Under the pieces are notes generated by a model. The model did not search any database. It worked only from the letters and a program-made list of their open reading frames with translations, and was not told the DNA's origin. Shown in pieces: positions 46,378 through 57,400 of a stretch of DNA of 64,000 nt. The stretch is taken from positions 69,105-133,104 of the forward strand of contig JADJMG010000014.1 of NCBI GenBank assembly GCA_016709725.1, in the 5' to 3' direction. Position 1 is the first letter of the stretch; each line of letters begins with the position of its first letter. This stretch comes from Bacteroidota bacterium. GTDB taxonomy: Bacteria > Bacteroidota > Bacteroidia > AKYH767-A > OLB10. Both the position numbers and the translations under genes were made by a program.

Positions 46378-47393
46378 GAAATTATTTGATCTTATTCGCG
46401 CTACTTGCATTGACATCTTCTTGTCAAAAAGATGATGAAGCAATAGTTCTTCCTTCTCCTGGACCTGTGCAGCAATTGACTGCTCCCATGGGAATCAATT
46501 ACGACGATCAAGTGTATGTGAGTTTGAGTCAAGGAAAAATTACGGTCGCTCCTTATCGTAACTATGACCTAATGTTTGAATCGTCTGTGCAAGGGATGCA
46601 TGTGTATTTGAATTCAGGAAAATTAATGTTTGCTTCTCGAACCAATTATGGCGATTTTTTTCAAGCCGATTCTACTAATTCTAATTGGAAATTAGATGCA
46701 TCCAACTATATGGATGATAGTACAGCCATTGGTGACTGGTGGGTGAGCGCAGCAAGTAATACGAATGGATATAGCCATGTGTTTATTATCGACAGAGGAA
46801 GAATTGATCATACAGGAGCAGATCGTTTCCGCAAGTTGCAAATCCTTTCAGCGGATGATACGCACTATGAAATTCGCTACTCTAAACTTGATAACAGTGG
46901 AGTAACGGTGATGACTATACCCAAAAATCCGAATTATGGATTGGTTTATTTTTCTTTTAATAATAATGGAACACTCGTTAATCAAGCACCTCCTTCTTCC
47001 GAATGGGATTTTGTTTTCACCAAGTACACCCATGTTTATTTTGATGAACCGCTTTCAAGCCCTTACCGATATTATCCAGTGGCGGGTGCCTTGTTAAATC
47101 GATGGAAAGATATGAGCGCTTCTGTTCTCAAAATGGATTCAACTCCGGCGTATCTCCCTTTTGGGGATTGTGTTTATTCCAATGTAGATTCATTCCCGTT
47201 TTCAAGTAAGGCCGACATCATTGGCTTCGATTGGAAGTATTATGATTTTGGAAATAATCAATATTATATCCGCCCCGATCTTTTCTTTTTGTTAAAGGAT
47301 GAAAATGGATTTTTCTATAAAGTTCGGATGCTGGATTTTTATAGCCAACAAGGAGTGAAAGGGACGGTAACATTAGAATATCAAAGAATATAA
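46374..47393 (+). CDS. HmuY-family heme-binding lipoprotein
   Basis: The 339-residue lipoprotein has a lipobox LTSSC with lipidated Cys17. HmuY proteins capture heme at the cell surface and pass it to the TonB receptor. Supporting segments are WDFVFTKYTHVYFDE, DIIGFDWKYYDFGNNQYYIR and FFYKVRMLDFYSQQGVKGTV, the usual C-terminal signature of the family. The first domain (about 45-190) looks like a second, more divergent copy of the same fold. The start codon overlaps the receptor stop, implying coupled translation. Confidence 0.8.
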   Translation: MRNYLILFALLALTSSCQKDDEAIVLPSPGPVQQLTAPMGINYDDQVYVSLSQGKITVAPYRNYDLMFESSVQGMHVYLNSGKLMFASRTNYGDFFQADSTNSNWKLDASNYMDDSTAIGDWWVSAASNTNGYSHVFIIDRGRIDHTGADRFRKLQILSADDTHYEIRYSKLDNSGVTVMTIPKNPNYGLVYFSFNNNGTLVNQAPPSSEWDFVFTKYTHVYFDEPLSSPYRYYPVAGALLNRWKDMSASVLKMDSTPAYLPFGDCVYSNVDSFPFSSKADIIGFDWKYYDFGNNQYYIRPDLFFLLKDENGFFYKVRMLDFYSQQGVKGTVTLEYQRI

Positions 47394-47405
47394 ATAGATA
47401 AAATC

Positions 47406-48665
47406 ATGAATAAAATTCAAACGCTAATTATTGCCATCGGATGTAGCTGTCTAAGCTGGTCTGCAAATGCGCAAGTTGTTTCCGAAGTGGTAAGTATCCA
47501 ACCCGGATATACTAATCAAGTATTCTACAATATGAATTCTGGTGAGCTGAGTAATATCACACATACCGATTGGGATATTGCTTTTCAGTTACGAGGATTT
47601 GCTGCTTCTATCCTCATTAATTCGAAGAATAATGTTCGACTTTGGAAAGCAAATAAAGATATTTCTCAATGGTCAACGATGTTGTCTTCTGACACTACTG
47701 GAGTTGTAAATAATCCTGCTTTTGAATTGATGAACTCTGATACCAGTTGGGATTTTGGGGCATTTAATGTTACAAACGATGCAACAAATGCTTTCGACTT
47801 AGGTTGGGGAACCTACGATTTTGTGACCCATATCATTTACGGTGACTCCGTATATTTTATTAAAGTAGGTGCAACCGATTACCGTAAAATTAAAATTGAA
47901 TCATTATCCAGTGGTACTTATAATTTCCGTTTTGCAAATCTTGATGGTAGCAATGAAATCGTGGTCGCACTTTCTAAAAGTGCTTTCCAAGGAAAGTTTT
48001 TTGCTTATTACTCTTTGTTAAACAATCTATCAATTGATCGTGAACCTGTCTACAATGCATGGGACCTTACTTTTTGTCAATACTTAGCCATTAATCCTGT
48101 AATGTATAAAGTAACAGGAGTATTAAGTAATGATTCTGTTTTTGTTGAAAAAGCATATCCTGTTGATGTTAATACAGCAAATTCAGGGGCTGGAACTCTA
48201 GCAGGCGAAATCAATGCTATCGGTTATGATTGGAAAGCATTCGATCTTAATTCAAGCGCATGGATTATCTCTGATTCACTGGTTTATTTTGTGACGGATC
48301 GCCAAAATGCAGTTTGGAAAATGGTGTTTACTGGATTCGATGGAGCTACTACTGGAAATTTTTATTTTGATAAGAGTCCTGCCGTTGCTTCTGGGTTGAT
48401 TGAAAATAGCACCATTAAGACCTTTGGTCTTTATCCTAATCCTGCTCATGATAACGTGCGAATGATGTTGCAAATGGAACAACCAGGAAATACAGTAATT
48501 TCAATTATCGATGTAAAAGGTTCAATTGCATATTCTAATGCGACAACACTTCGTTCGGGCTTGCAATCGGTTGATTTGGATATTTCCGAGTTGGTGAGCG
48601 GATTATACCAAATTGTAGTGCGTCAGGGTAATGAAATACAAACAAGCCGTCTATTGGTTGATTAA
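47406..48665 (+). CDS. HmuY-like protein with T9SS sorting domain (candidate secreted hemophore)
   Basis: The 419 residues start with a signal peptide (SWSANAQ). Two HmuY-like modules follow: the first around HTDWDIAFQLRGFAASILIN, the second around NAWDLTFCQYLAINPVMYKV and GYDWKAFDLNSSAWIISDSL, then VWKMVFTGFDGATTGN. A type A sorting domain (FGLYPNPAHDNVRMML ... SGLYQIVVRQGNEIQTSRLL) ends it. It is the last gene of the receptor-lipoprotein operon, 12 bases after the lipoprotein. It would be exported by the T9SS, unlike the lipid-anchored neighbour. Heme binding is inferred from family and context. Confidence 0.78.
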   Translation: MNKIQTLIIAIGCSCLSWSANAQVVSEVVSIQPGYTNQVFYNMNSGELSNITHTDWDIAFQLRGFAASILINSKNNVRLWKANKDISQWSTMLSSDTTGVVNNPAFELMNSDTSWDFGAFNVTNDATNAFDLGWGTYDFVTHIIYGDSVYFIKVGATDYRKIKIESLSSGTYNFRFANLDGSNEIVVALSKSAFQGKFFAYYSLLNNLSIDREPVYNAWDLTFCQYLAINPVMYKVTGVLSNDSVFVEKAYPVDVNTANSGAGTLAGEINAIGYDWKAFDLNSSAWIISDSLVYFVTDRQNAVWKMVFTGFDGATTGNFYFDKSPAVASGLIENSTIKTFGLYPNPAHDNVRMMLQMEQPGNTVISIIDVKGSIAYSNATTLRSGLQSVDLDISELVSGLYQIVVRQGNEIQTSRLLVD

Positions 48666-48714
48666 TAGTGAATGGCTGTTCAAGTTCGTAAGTCGCAGTA
48701 AAAAAGCGATTTAG

Positions 48715-48749
48715 AGGCTGTCCAAGTAACGGACAGCCTTTCTTTTTTT
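48715..48749 (+). terminator. Terminator of the heme operon
   Basis: AGGCTGTCC (48715-48723) pairs with GGACAGCCT (48731-48739), followed by a T-rich tract to 48749. Confidence 0.88.
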
Positions 48750-48827
48750 CAGGTGCTGTTAAAGGTTATTAACATTTGGATGGTAAAGAGGGTATAATAT
48801 CTTAAATTTATCCCTGTAAAGAAGATT

Positions 48828-49430
48828 ATGTTTATTGAACAAACGAAGAGAGTTCAACCTAGAAAAGGTTGGATTGAAGTTGTTGCTGGATGTATGTTCT
48901 CAGGGAAGACGGAAGAGTTAATTCGTCGACTTAAGCGTGCAAAAATTGCAAAACAACAAGTAGAAATATTTAAGCCCTCAATTGAATCCCGATATGATGA
49001 AATAAATATTGTTTCACACGATTCAAACGCAATTCAAAGTACTCCGGTTCCTGCTTCTTCAAATATTTTATTGTTGGGACATGATGTAGATGTGATTGGA
49101 ATTGATGAAGCACAATTTTTTGATGATCAGTTGCCATATGTTTGTGAAACATTAGCAAATTCAGGCACGCGTGTCATTGTCGCAGGACTCGATATGGACT
49201 ATTTGGGAAAACCATTTGGTCCCATGCCACATCTCTTAGCCATCGCAGATTATATTTCTAAAGTACATGCAATTTGTATGAATTGTGGCGACCTTGCTAC
49301 TCACTCACATCGTATCGTAAGCGAGTCTTCACTGATTTTATTGGGGGAGAAGGAAAGTTATATTCCACTTTGCCGCACCTGTTTTGTGAAGGAACAAAAG
49401 TTAATGCAACTTGAACTTAATGCAAGTTAA
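48828..49430 (+). CDS. tdk: Thymidine kinase (type II)
   Basis: Phosphorylates thymidine with ATP in the salvage pathway. The 200-residue product has the P-loop GCMFSGKTEEL (21-31), the catalytic DEAQFFD (93-99, Glu94) and four zinc-binding cysteines (C150, C153, C182, C185), all present and correctly spaced. It is cytoplasmic and probably tetrameric, as in the family. murF-alr starts nine bases downstream, suggesting cotranscription. Confidence 0.96.
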   Translation: MFIEQTKRVQPRKGWIEVVAGCMFSGKTEELIRRLKRAKIAKQQVEIFKPSIESRYDEINIVSHDSNAIQSTPVPASSNILLLGHDVDVIGIDEAQFFDDQLPYVCETLANSGTRVIVAGLDMDYLGKPFGPMPHLLAIADYISKVHAICMNCGDLATHSHRIVSESSLILLGEKESYIPLCRTCFVKEQKLMQLELNAS

Positions 49431-49439
49431 TTTTAGAAG

Positions 49440-51939
49440 ATGGCGCACGCGCTTCATAAGTTAACTGATCTTGCTTCAGTAGTTGACGCTGAATTATATT
49501 TAGGGATTGATGATCATCCCGGAATTGTACTGCTCGAAACGGACAGTCGTAAAGTTAGTAATCCCAACTTGTCATTGTTTTTTGCGATTGCGGGTGAACG
49601 TCGGGATGGACATGATTTTATTCCAGAGTTGTTCGCACTGGGAGTTGTGAATTTTGTAATCACTAAGAAAGAGTTAATACCTAACGGAATTGCCGCCAAT
49701 TTTTTAATTGTTAAGGATAGCCTAAAGGCATTGCAAGTATTAGCTGCATGGCACCGTGATCAATTTTCATTTCCTGTGGTTGGTATCACCGGCAGTAATG
49801 GGAAAACAATTGTCAAGGAATGGTTGTATCAGTTGCTGCGTGAGAATTTTCATATTGTTCGCAGTCCTAAAAGTTATAATTCTCAAATAGGAGTACCACT
49901 AAGTGTGTGGTTAATGTCTCCTGAAAATAACCTTGGAATTTTTGAAGCGGGTATTTCTATGCCCGGTGAGATGGTTGAATTGGAGAAAATAATTCGACCA
50001 ACCATTGGCATCCTAACTAATATTGGATCTGCGCACGATGAAAACTTTTTAAATCATGAGGAGAAAATTAAGGAGAAGATGCAACTTTTTTCGAAGGCAG
50101 ATGTGTTAATTTATTGTCGTGATTATCCTACTATTCATGAAACCGTTTTGAATAGTGGAATCCTAAATTCTTCAGTTTCTACTTTTACATGGTCAAAAAA
50201 AACGCGAGCTGATTTACAAGTCGGTAGAATAGCGCGGAGTGAACACGAAACCGAAGTTCAAGCCATTTATAAAAATAGTTTCATTAGTATTCGTATTCCG
50301 TTTACCGATGATGCCTCCATTGAAAATGCCATTCATTGCTGGGCACTGATGTTGTTTCTCGGCTTGAGTAATGAAGTGATCGAGCAACGTATGGAGCTGT
50401 TGAGTCCCGTAGCTATGCGACTGGAATTAAAGGAAGGAATTAATAACTGCTCCGTGATTAATGATTCATATAATTCTGATTTAGGTTCACTCACCATCGC
50501 GCTCGATTTTATGAATCAACAGAAGCAACATCGTCGTCGAACATTAATATTAAGCGATATTTTGCAGAGTGGAAAAGATGAAGTTCAATTGTATCAGCAA
50601 GTCGCTGCATTGTTGCAACAAAAAGCAGTACATCGCTTGATAGGTATTGGACCGGCAATCAGCCGACAAAAAGAATTGTTTTCGTTAGAGAGTAGTTTTT
50701 ACCATGATACGGAAGAGTTTTTACGAGAACTTAATTATAATTTATTTAGTAATGAAACGATTTTAATTAAAGGTGCTCGTTCATTTGGATTTGAGAGTAT
50801 ATCGAGAGCGTTGCAACAAAAAGCACATGAAACGGTATTGGAAATAAATCTGAATGCCGTTATTCATAATTTGAATTTATTTAAATCCCGATTGAAGCCA
50901 GAAACCAAATTGATGGTGATGGTGAAAGCTTTTTCATATGGAAGCGGAAGTTTTGAAATTGCCAATGTCTTGCAGTTTCATCGTGTTGATTATTTAGCCG
51001 TTGCTTATGCTGATGAAGGTGTAGAACTTCGCAAAACCGGAATTTCATTGCCCATTATGGTGATGAATCCAGAAGAGCAAAGCTTTGATGCGATGATCAA
51101 TTATTCGCTCGAACCCGAAATTTATAGTTTTAGAATTTTGCATCAGTTCACCGAAGCCTTGCGTCGACGCGGTGCCAATGCGGAGAATAATCGCTTTCCG
51201 GTACACATTGAATTGGATACGGGAATGAAACGATTGGGATTTGAAAAGGAGGAGGTAAGTGAGCTTATTGTCAGATTAAAAAATAATAAGTTCATTAAAG
51301 TCGCTTCCGTTTTTTCACATTTGGTAGCGAGTGAGGATCAAGAGCACGACGCATTTACTCGAGAGCAAATTAATTTGTTTAAGGAGTTAAGTGCTTCTAT
51401 CGTTTCGCATTTTCCGTATCCAATCTTGAGTCATATTTTAAATTCTTCTGGAATATTACGGTTCCCAGAGGCGCAAATGGATATGGTGCGTTTGGGTATT
51501 GGATTGCATGGCGTAGCATCTACTGTCCATGAACAACGTCAATTGCAAATGGTAGCTACATTGAAAACGACCATCTCTCAGATTCGACAAGTGAAAGGCG
51601 GGTGAAACCATTGGTTACAGTCGTCGTGGTGTGGCTACTAAAAATATGTCGGTGGCAACCGTTGGAATTGGTTATGCAGATGGATTGAGTCGTCGCTTAG
51701 GCAATGGTGTAGGAAAGATGATGGTGTTAGGACAAAAAGCACCCATTCTTGGTAGTATCTGCATGGACATGACCATGATTGATGTGAGCGGAATTCCAAA
51801 TGCAAAAGAAGGAACCGAAGTAATCGTGTTTGGTGCCGATCCATCGATACTTGATATTTCTTCAGAAATTGAGACCATTCCCTATGAAGTGCTCACTGGA
51901 ATTTCCGAACGCGTGAAACGTGTTTATTTCCACGAGTAG
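49440..51939 (+). CDS. murF-alr: Bifunctional MurF ligase / alanine racemase, one frameshift
   Basis: The N-terminal half (about residues 1-455) is UDP-MurNAc-tripeptide:D-Ala-D-Ala ligase, with VVGITGSNGKTIVKEW, SYNSQIGVPLSVW, EAGISMPGEM and INDSYNSDLGSL. The C-terminal half (from about 460) is a PLP alanine racemase with the lysine in VMVKAFSYGSG, DTGMKRLGF and GYADGLSRRLGNG. Making D-Ala and adding D-Ala-D-Ala in one polypeptide is a known Bacteroidota fusion. A stop at 51603 is caused by one extra G in GGCGGGTGA. Removing it gives VKGGETIGYSRRGVATKN and continues to 51939 (ending RVKRVYFHE). Because both activities are normally essential, a sequencing error is the likely cause. Confidence 0.92.
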
Positions 51940-52131
51940 ATAGTTAGGATGCATATTATTTTCGCATTGTAAGGACTCTATTAGACAAACACTACAATCA
52001 TTCACAACTTTAATAAATTTACTGCTGTTAGCAAACTGAATTTTTTTTGGCCGAAACGGTTATCGATGTATTGCTACAAATTTTCACCTATTCTCATAGC
52101 CTTCAATCACGCAATATGAAATTATTTTCAT
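51940..52131. other. Intergenic sequence upstream of the REP-like hairpins
   Basis: AT-rich; no ORF, RNA or promoter recognised. Confidence 0.4.
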
Positions 52132-52260
52132 TTTTTTGAATAGGCACGCATCCCATTGTTGATAGGCAAAATTCACCTCATTATCATTGCGTATAATCGC
52201 ATAACTTGGATTTATTTTATTTTTTTAATAGGCACGCATTTCAATGCGTGCCTATTAAAA
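52132..52260. repeat. REP-like palindrome with degenerate partner copy
   Basis: A perfect 18-bp inverted repeat with a 2-base spacer (52223-52240 with 52243-52260), containing AATAGGCACGCATT. The 13-base AATAGGCACGCAT also occurs at 52139-52151, within a degenerate hairpin. This pairing is typical of REP elements mobilised by RayT/TnpA-REP transposases; no such transposase gene is in the window. Confidence 0.65.
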
Positions 52261-52276
52261 ATTCGCCCCCTAAACC

Positions 52277-52322
52277 CCAGCCCTCTCCGAAACTGAATTT
52301 ATTCAGTTTCGGAGAGGGCTGG
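52277..52322. repeat. Perfect 22-bp inverted repeat with 2-base loop
   Basis: The arms 52277-52298 and 52301-52322 are exact reverse complements around TT. The sequence is GC-rich at the base (CCAGCCCTCTCC). It lacks a T-run, so a terminator is unlikely; a repeat element or stabilising hairpin is more likely. Confidence 0.75.
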
Positions 52323-52403
52323 CTGGAATGATCAGTTCATGGAAGAATAACCATCAAATCAAAATTATTAGCCAGAATTCAGAGTCCCAACCTATTTCTT
52401 AAG

Positions 52404-52411
52404 TAAATTTG
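52404..52411 (+). promoter_or_regulatory. -7 element for the phospholipase D-family gene
   Basis: TAAATTTG, 21 bases before the GTG start at 52433. Confidence 0.45.
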
Positions 52412-52432
52412 TAAAAATAGACTATTCTCTTC

Positions 52433-53590
52433 GTGGCAAAAAAGGATTTTATTGCAGGACATTCTATTCGTTTAATTCACGGAGGGGAATTGTATTTTGA
52501 TACTTTATTGGAATTGATAAACGAGTGCAAACATATATTGCATCTTCAAGTTTATATTTTTGATTTAGATAATACAGGAAAGAATATTTTAAGAGCACTC
52601 GAAAATGCCGCAGCTCGCGGTGTAAGTGTTTTTTTGGTTGTGGATGGATTTGGTTCGATGAGTTTAGGAAATGAATTTGCTGATCAAATGAAAATGCAGA
52701 ACATTTCTTTTCGCTTTTTTTCTCCATTGCCTTTTCCAGGCATACTTCAAGCGGGTCGTCGGTTGCATCATAAAGTATGTGTTGCCGATAAAAAGATATC
52801 TCTAGTAGGAGGAATTAATATTGCAGATAAGTATAGAGGAAGTAATAATGAATTGCCTTGGCTCGATTATGCTCTATTGGTAGAGGGAAAAGTATCTGAA
52901 GAAATAAGTGCTGTATGTGAACGCATTTTTAATAAGAAGTTTACATTAAAGCCAGTTAGGAGTAAGCCAAAATTGATCGCTCTGGAAAAGGAAGGAGTAA
53001 AGGTTAGAATGACTCGCAACGATTGGATTCGTGGAAGAAACGAAATTTCAGATGCCTATAAAAGCATGCTTGGAAATGCAAACAATGAAATATTGCTCGT
53101 GACTAGTTATTTTATTCCTTCTCGCCGTCTCCTTACTATTCTCGTGCGAGCAGCAAATCGTGGTCGTAAGGTAAATATTGTTTTAGGAAAAGTTAGCGAT
53201 GTACCTTTTATTAAACCAGCAACACAATATTTATATGGTAAAATGTTGAGAAATGGAATTCGAATTTTTGAGTACAAGGAAGCCGTTTTGCATGCTAAGG
53301 TTTGTGTGGTGGATCAAGAGTGGGTGAGTATTGGGTCGCTCAATTTAAATCACCTAAGTGAATTGCTAAGCTTAGAAATGAATCTGGAAGTATTGGATAG
53401 AAACTTCGGCACCGCTCTCAGTAATGAGTTTCACGAGTTGATTCAAGATCATTGTGTGGAAGTTAATGTTCACGATTTCGAAAAAGAAAGAACCCTCTTC
53501 TTAAAATTCAAAAGTTGGATCTCCTATAAGGGCATTGCATTGTTTATGCGAATACTCTCTTTGTTGAATAGGAAAAATCCGAATGATTAA
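52433..53590 (+). CDS. Phospholipase D-family protein, probable cardiolipin synthase (ClsB-like)
   Basis: The 385-residue protein has two HKD motifs: His112/Lys114/Asp119 (HHKVCVAD, then GGIN) and His287/Lys289/Asp294 (HAKVCVVD, then GSLNLNHLS). Two-HKD enzymes of this length transfer phosphatidyl groups to make cardiolipin. There is no N-terminal transmembrane pair, so it resembles ClsB/ClsC more than ClsA. Translation starts at GTG, 21 bases after a -7 element. The reaction is inferred from the family. Confidence 0.85.
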   Translation: MAKKDFIAGHSIRLIHGGELYFDTLLELINECKHILHLQVYIFDLDNTGKNILRALENAAARGVSVFLVVDGFGSMSLGNEFADQMKMQNISFRFFSPLPFPGILQAGRRLHHKVCVADKKISLVGGINIADKYRGSNNELPWLDYALLVEGKVSEEISAVCERIFNKKFTLKPVRSKPKLIALEKEGVKVRMTRNDWIRGRNEISDAYKSMLGNANNEILLVTSYFIPSRRLLTILVRAANRGRKVNIVLGKVSDVPFIKPATQYLYGKMLRNGIRIFEYKEAVLHAKVCVVDQEWVSIGSLNLNHLSELLSLEMNLEVLDRNFGTALSNEFHELIQDHCVEVNVHDFEKERTLFLKFKSWISYKGIALFMRILSLLNRKNPND

Positions 53591-54072
53591 TATTTATATA
53601 AAGCGAAGAACATTAATTTAAAATAGAGAAGGGGACACTAATGCTTAATATGAGAATGTCTTTTTTTTGTTAGGACGCTTTTTGTTTTTTAGAAATTATT
53701 AGTTTTTTTCTACGTACATTTTATTTATCTTAAACTTGCAATAGAATTCATCTTTAATTAATAAATAACATTTTTTAGTAGGTTAACTGGTTGATTTGTA
53801 AATGAAATTAATTTTTGAATGGGTAATCGATTAGTCAATTTGATTACTACATTTGATATATCAGACTCAAAGAAAATAGGAGAATTCGTTTGTGCCTTTG
53901 TAGAATCTTTGGGAATATCATTTTGAACTGGGGGGATGTTTGACTAACAAGTGAAAAGTAAGTTGTGGGCACTTAGCAAACATATTGAGTAGAAACATTT
54001 CAAAATTTCTGGGTTAGTTTTAGTTGGCTATTATTATTTTAAAATATTGCTTAACATTTAAAACCTATTTGT
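53591..54072. other. AT-rich intergenic region
   Basis: No coding, RNA or clear terminator or promoter signal was recognised. The start of the next gene is preceded by CCTATTTG, an imperfect -7 match. Confidence 0.4.
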
Positions 54073-54463
54073 ATGAAAAAATTAATTGCCCTCACTTGGT
54101 TTTTACTCCAACTAACTTTTGGATTTAGCCAAATCATTAACGATGTCGAATTTCGTTCGATGGCTACCTCAAATCAGGACAGTCTTACGTGTAGTTTTGT
54201 CATCAGTATTTCAGATTCAATTCAAGTAGATAAAGTCGAAATTGAACTTGGCTCTACTGAAGGTCAAAATGACTTAATAAATCAAAAATTTTGATTTTGA
54301 CAGTAACGCTAATCTTCCAAGCGGATTTTCTTATCTGAGAATTGGATATAGAGTTAGTTTGGAAACAGGAACAATTCCAACATTTCCAACTTTCTTTGGT
54401 CGAGCTCGATTAAAATTATCGAATGGGCAGTATACCTCCTATTTTTCTTTTACAGCAAATTAA
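54073..54463 (+). CDS. Small secreted protein with one frameshift
   Basis: A signal peptide (LTWFLLQLTFGFSQ) opens a protein of about 129 residues. The first frame stops at 54292, after LINQKF. Removing one T from the T-run at 54287-54290 continues with DFDSNANLPSGFSYLRIGYR and ends in YTSYFSFTAN at 54463. No family recognised. It is followed closely by the next T9SS-type gene. Confidence 0.6.
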
Positions 54464-54497
54464 TTTAAGATAAAATTTAACTTTAAATCCACTTCCC

Positions 54498-57400
54498 ATG
54501 AAAAATATCATAGGCATTTTATTAACATGCATAATTTTAAATTTATCAGCATTCGCAGGTAATTACACTTGAACAGGTACAACAAATTCGAATTGGGGTA
54601 CAAGCAGTAACTGGAGTCCGTCAAGTGGAGTTCCAGGATCATCGGATACAATTAATATTAACTCAACCACAAATTCTCTAACTCTTACAGCACATCAAAC
54701 TGTAAAAAGATTAGTTATAAATTCTGGGGTACTTAATTTGGGAGGTGATACACTAACTATTACTACTTCAACTGGACTAAATGGAGGGACAATTAATAAT
54801 GGTCTCTTTGATGCGAACTGTACAGCGTTGGTGAATTTCAACGGGACTACATTCGGTGCTGTGGTAATTGCGAAAGGACAAATAAAATTGAATGGTTGTG
54901 TATTTAATAATACCGCTTCCTTCGAACATATTGGTTCTGCTACTGGAACTGGAGACGGAGGGAATACTTTTAACGGAGTTACTACTTTAAAAAATTCAGG
55001 GACCACTGCTTTACGTTTGGCAGTGACTAATGCCGATACCTTTAACAATGATGTTATAATTAAGAATGTTTCCCCTTCAGGTTCTGGTAATTTACAACTT
55101 TCTTATGGTGCGGCTACTTATTTCAACGGAAACATTGAAATAAGTTCTACTTCCTCATTTGGTATTAGCTTCAGTTCTCAAGGAGCTGGAAGTTCAATAC
55201 TAGCATCTGGCAAGGCTATGTCAATTGGAAGTGCAGGATTCACAGGTACCTTAGTAATTCAAAATTTTACGCAGACAGGTAGTACGGCTCAAACATTGTC
55301 GATATCAAGCGTTTTGAATATGACCAATTCAACATTTAATGGTTCATTTACAAGTACATAAACATCCATATTATTATCCGGTTGTACATTTAATAACGTT
55401 TCTTCTTTTACCAAAACAGGTACTTCACATGATTATTCTGCTGGAGGTAATTATTTTGCTAATAATTCAACATTTACAAACAGTGCATCAAACGCAGCTA
55501 GAATAAGATTGGCTAATTCAAGTGGAGACACTTTTGGTGGAGATGCTACCTTTAATACAAGCAATGGATTAATCGAAGTGGCGTATGTTGACACTACAAT
55601 ATTTCAAGGTGATGTAACTATCAATAATTCAAAAGTTACATTCAATAATAGTTCGGGTTTTGTAATGTGTATTGGTAGTGCATCTCAAGAATTTGGTGGA
55701 AGTGCAGATTATAAAATTGGTAAATTAATAATGAATAAAACCGTAAATGGAGTTACGTTACAAAGAGCGGCAACCATTGATAGTAGTTTAACTCTAACCA
55801 ATGGCATTATTTATACCGACACTATTAACCTAGTCACCTTAAAAGCTGGAAGTACTTGCAGTGGAGCTAGTATTTTAAGTTATGTGGATGGACCCATGCA
55901 AAAGATTGGTAACACAAGTTTTATTTTTCCCATTGGTAAAAATGGAAGTATTAGAAAGTTCGGAATCTCTGCGCCATCTTTGGTAACTGAGAATGTTAGG
56001 TTGGAGTTAAAAAGAGAAACGCCTCCTAATAACACAAGTTTAGATACTGGACTGATAAAAGTTTGCCCTAATGAATTTTTTCATGTAAGAAGGACCACTG
56101 GAAGTAGTCCTATTAAAGTAACGTTGAGTTGGGGTAATTCAAGCGAAGAAATTCCTTTACCAAGTAATTTAAGTGTAGCAGGCTGGAATGGAAGTTTGTG
56201 GAAAATAGCGGTAAATCATTAACTAATGGCTCCGTATTGATGGGAGAAATTACCGCTGCAGATTCAACTGTATTTTCTTATTATTCTGTAGCAACAACAA
56301 ATTCTAATCTAACATTGGATTCTATCCAATTTAATGTTTTGAAAGAGTTTAGTTTATTTACAAATGGAATACTAACAACTACGCCATCAATAAACTCAAA
56401 TGGTAAAATTGGATGCAGTAGTATTTACGGAAACATTGATTTCGCTGATTCAATATTAATTGTACCACAGGGATCAACAATGGAAGCACAACAAGAATTA
56501 GAAAATGTTCTAGGTAAAATTGGTTCTCTTCTACCCACCACTTTGTCAAATTCGATTGAAAAGCTTGATACATTACCGAGCGGATATTATAAAGTTTTTG
56601 GCGATTTAATGATTGATTCATTGTCCATTTTTAATGATACTTTGAAAAAATATATTTTTGAAATTACAGGAAAATTAATTGTGGATAGTTCTGGTGGTTT
56701 GTTTAATAATTCTTGCCGAAACGGGGGTGTACTATTTTTTAGTTGATACTGTTTACAGTTCATTAGCAAAAGCATATAGAGCTAATGTAATTTCGAAAGA
56801 AAATTTATACATTGAAGGAAGGAGTCGGGAATTTTTTCAATATTTAGCGCAGAAAATTTGAGTGTAAACTCTCCTTCACTTACAATTTCATTGGCTTCTT
56901 CCATTTATAATGAATGCGGGGTTCCTCTTAATATTCAAGCTCCGCCACTGATATGCAATTATATTTCAAACTCTGGATTTTATAGCCAGAATTGGATTCC
57001 CTGGTAGCACAGGAGGTGTGAGGTCATTATATGTAACTACCGCTGTACAAAATTGGATCAGCGGAGCTTCGACCACCACTCCTACGCCCGATTATTATGC
57101 TTCTAATGCTTCAAGTTTAACGGTCAGCATTCCTACACAAAATGCAGTCAATAATCCAAATACTGCTGTGTGTAATTATCAATTAGATCATGCAAAGTTT
57201 CCGATGCTACCAACACCGCCTTCGTCAGTAAGTGGTTATGTTGGAATTTATGTATCTGGAAGCAATGGAAGAGAATATATACAGCAGCAAATGACGAATA
57301 GCTTAATTGCTGGGGAGCAGTATTACGGCCAATTTTATACTGTGCTGGCCGACAATAGCCCTTCTTCTATTCGTACTTTGGGAATGGCTATAACAACAAA

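Noticed and set aside
54570..54572. TGA at an expected Trp codon, suggesting a recoded genetic code
   Set aside because: TGA is used as a normal stop elsewhere in the window (for example the TonB receptor ends in the ATGA overlap at 46374-46377), and other genes use TGG for Trp. A base error or a nonsense mutation is simpler.
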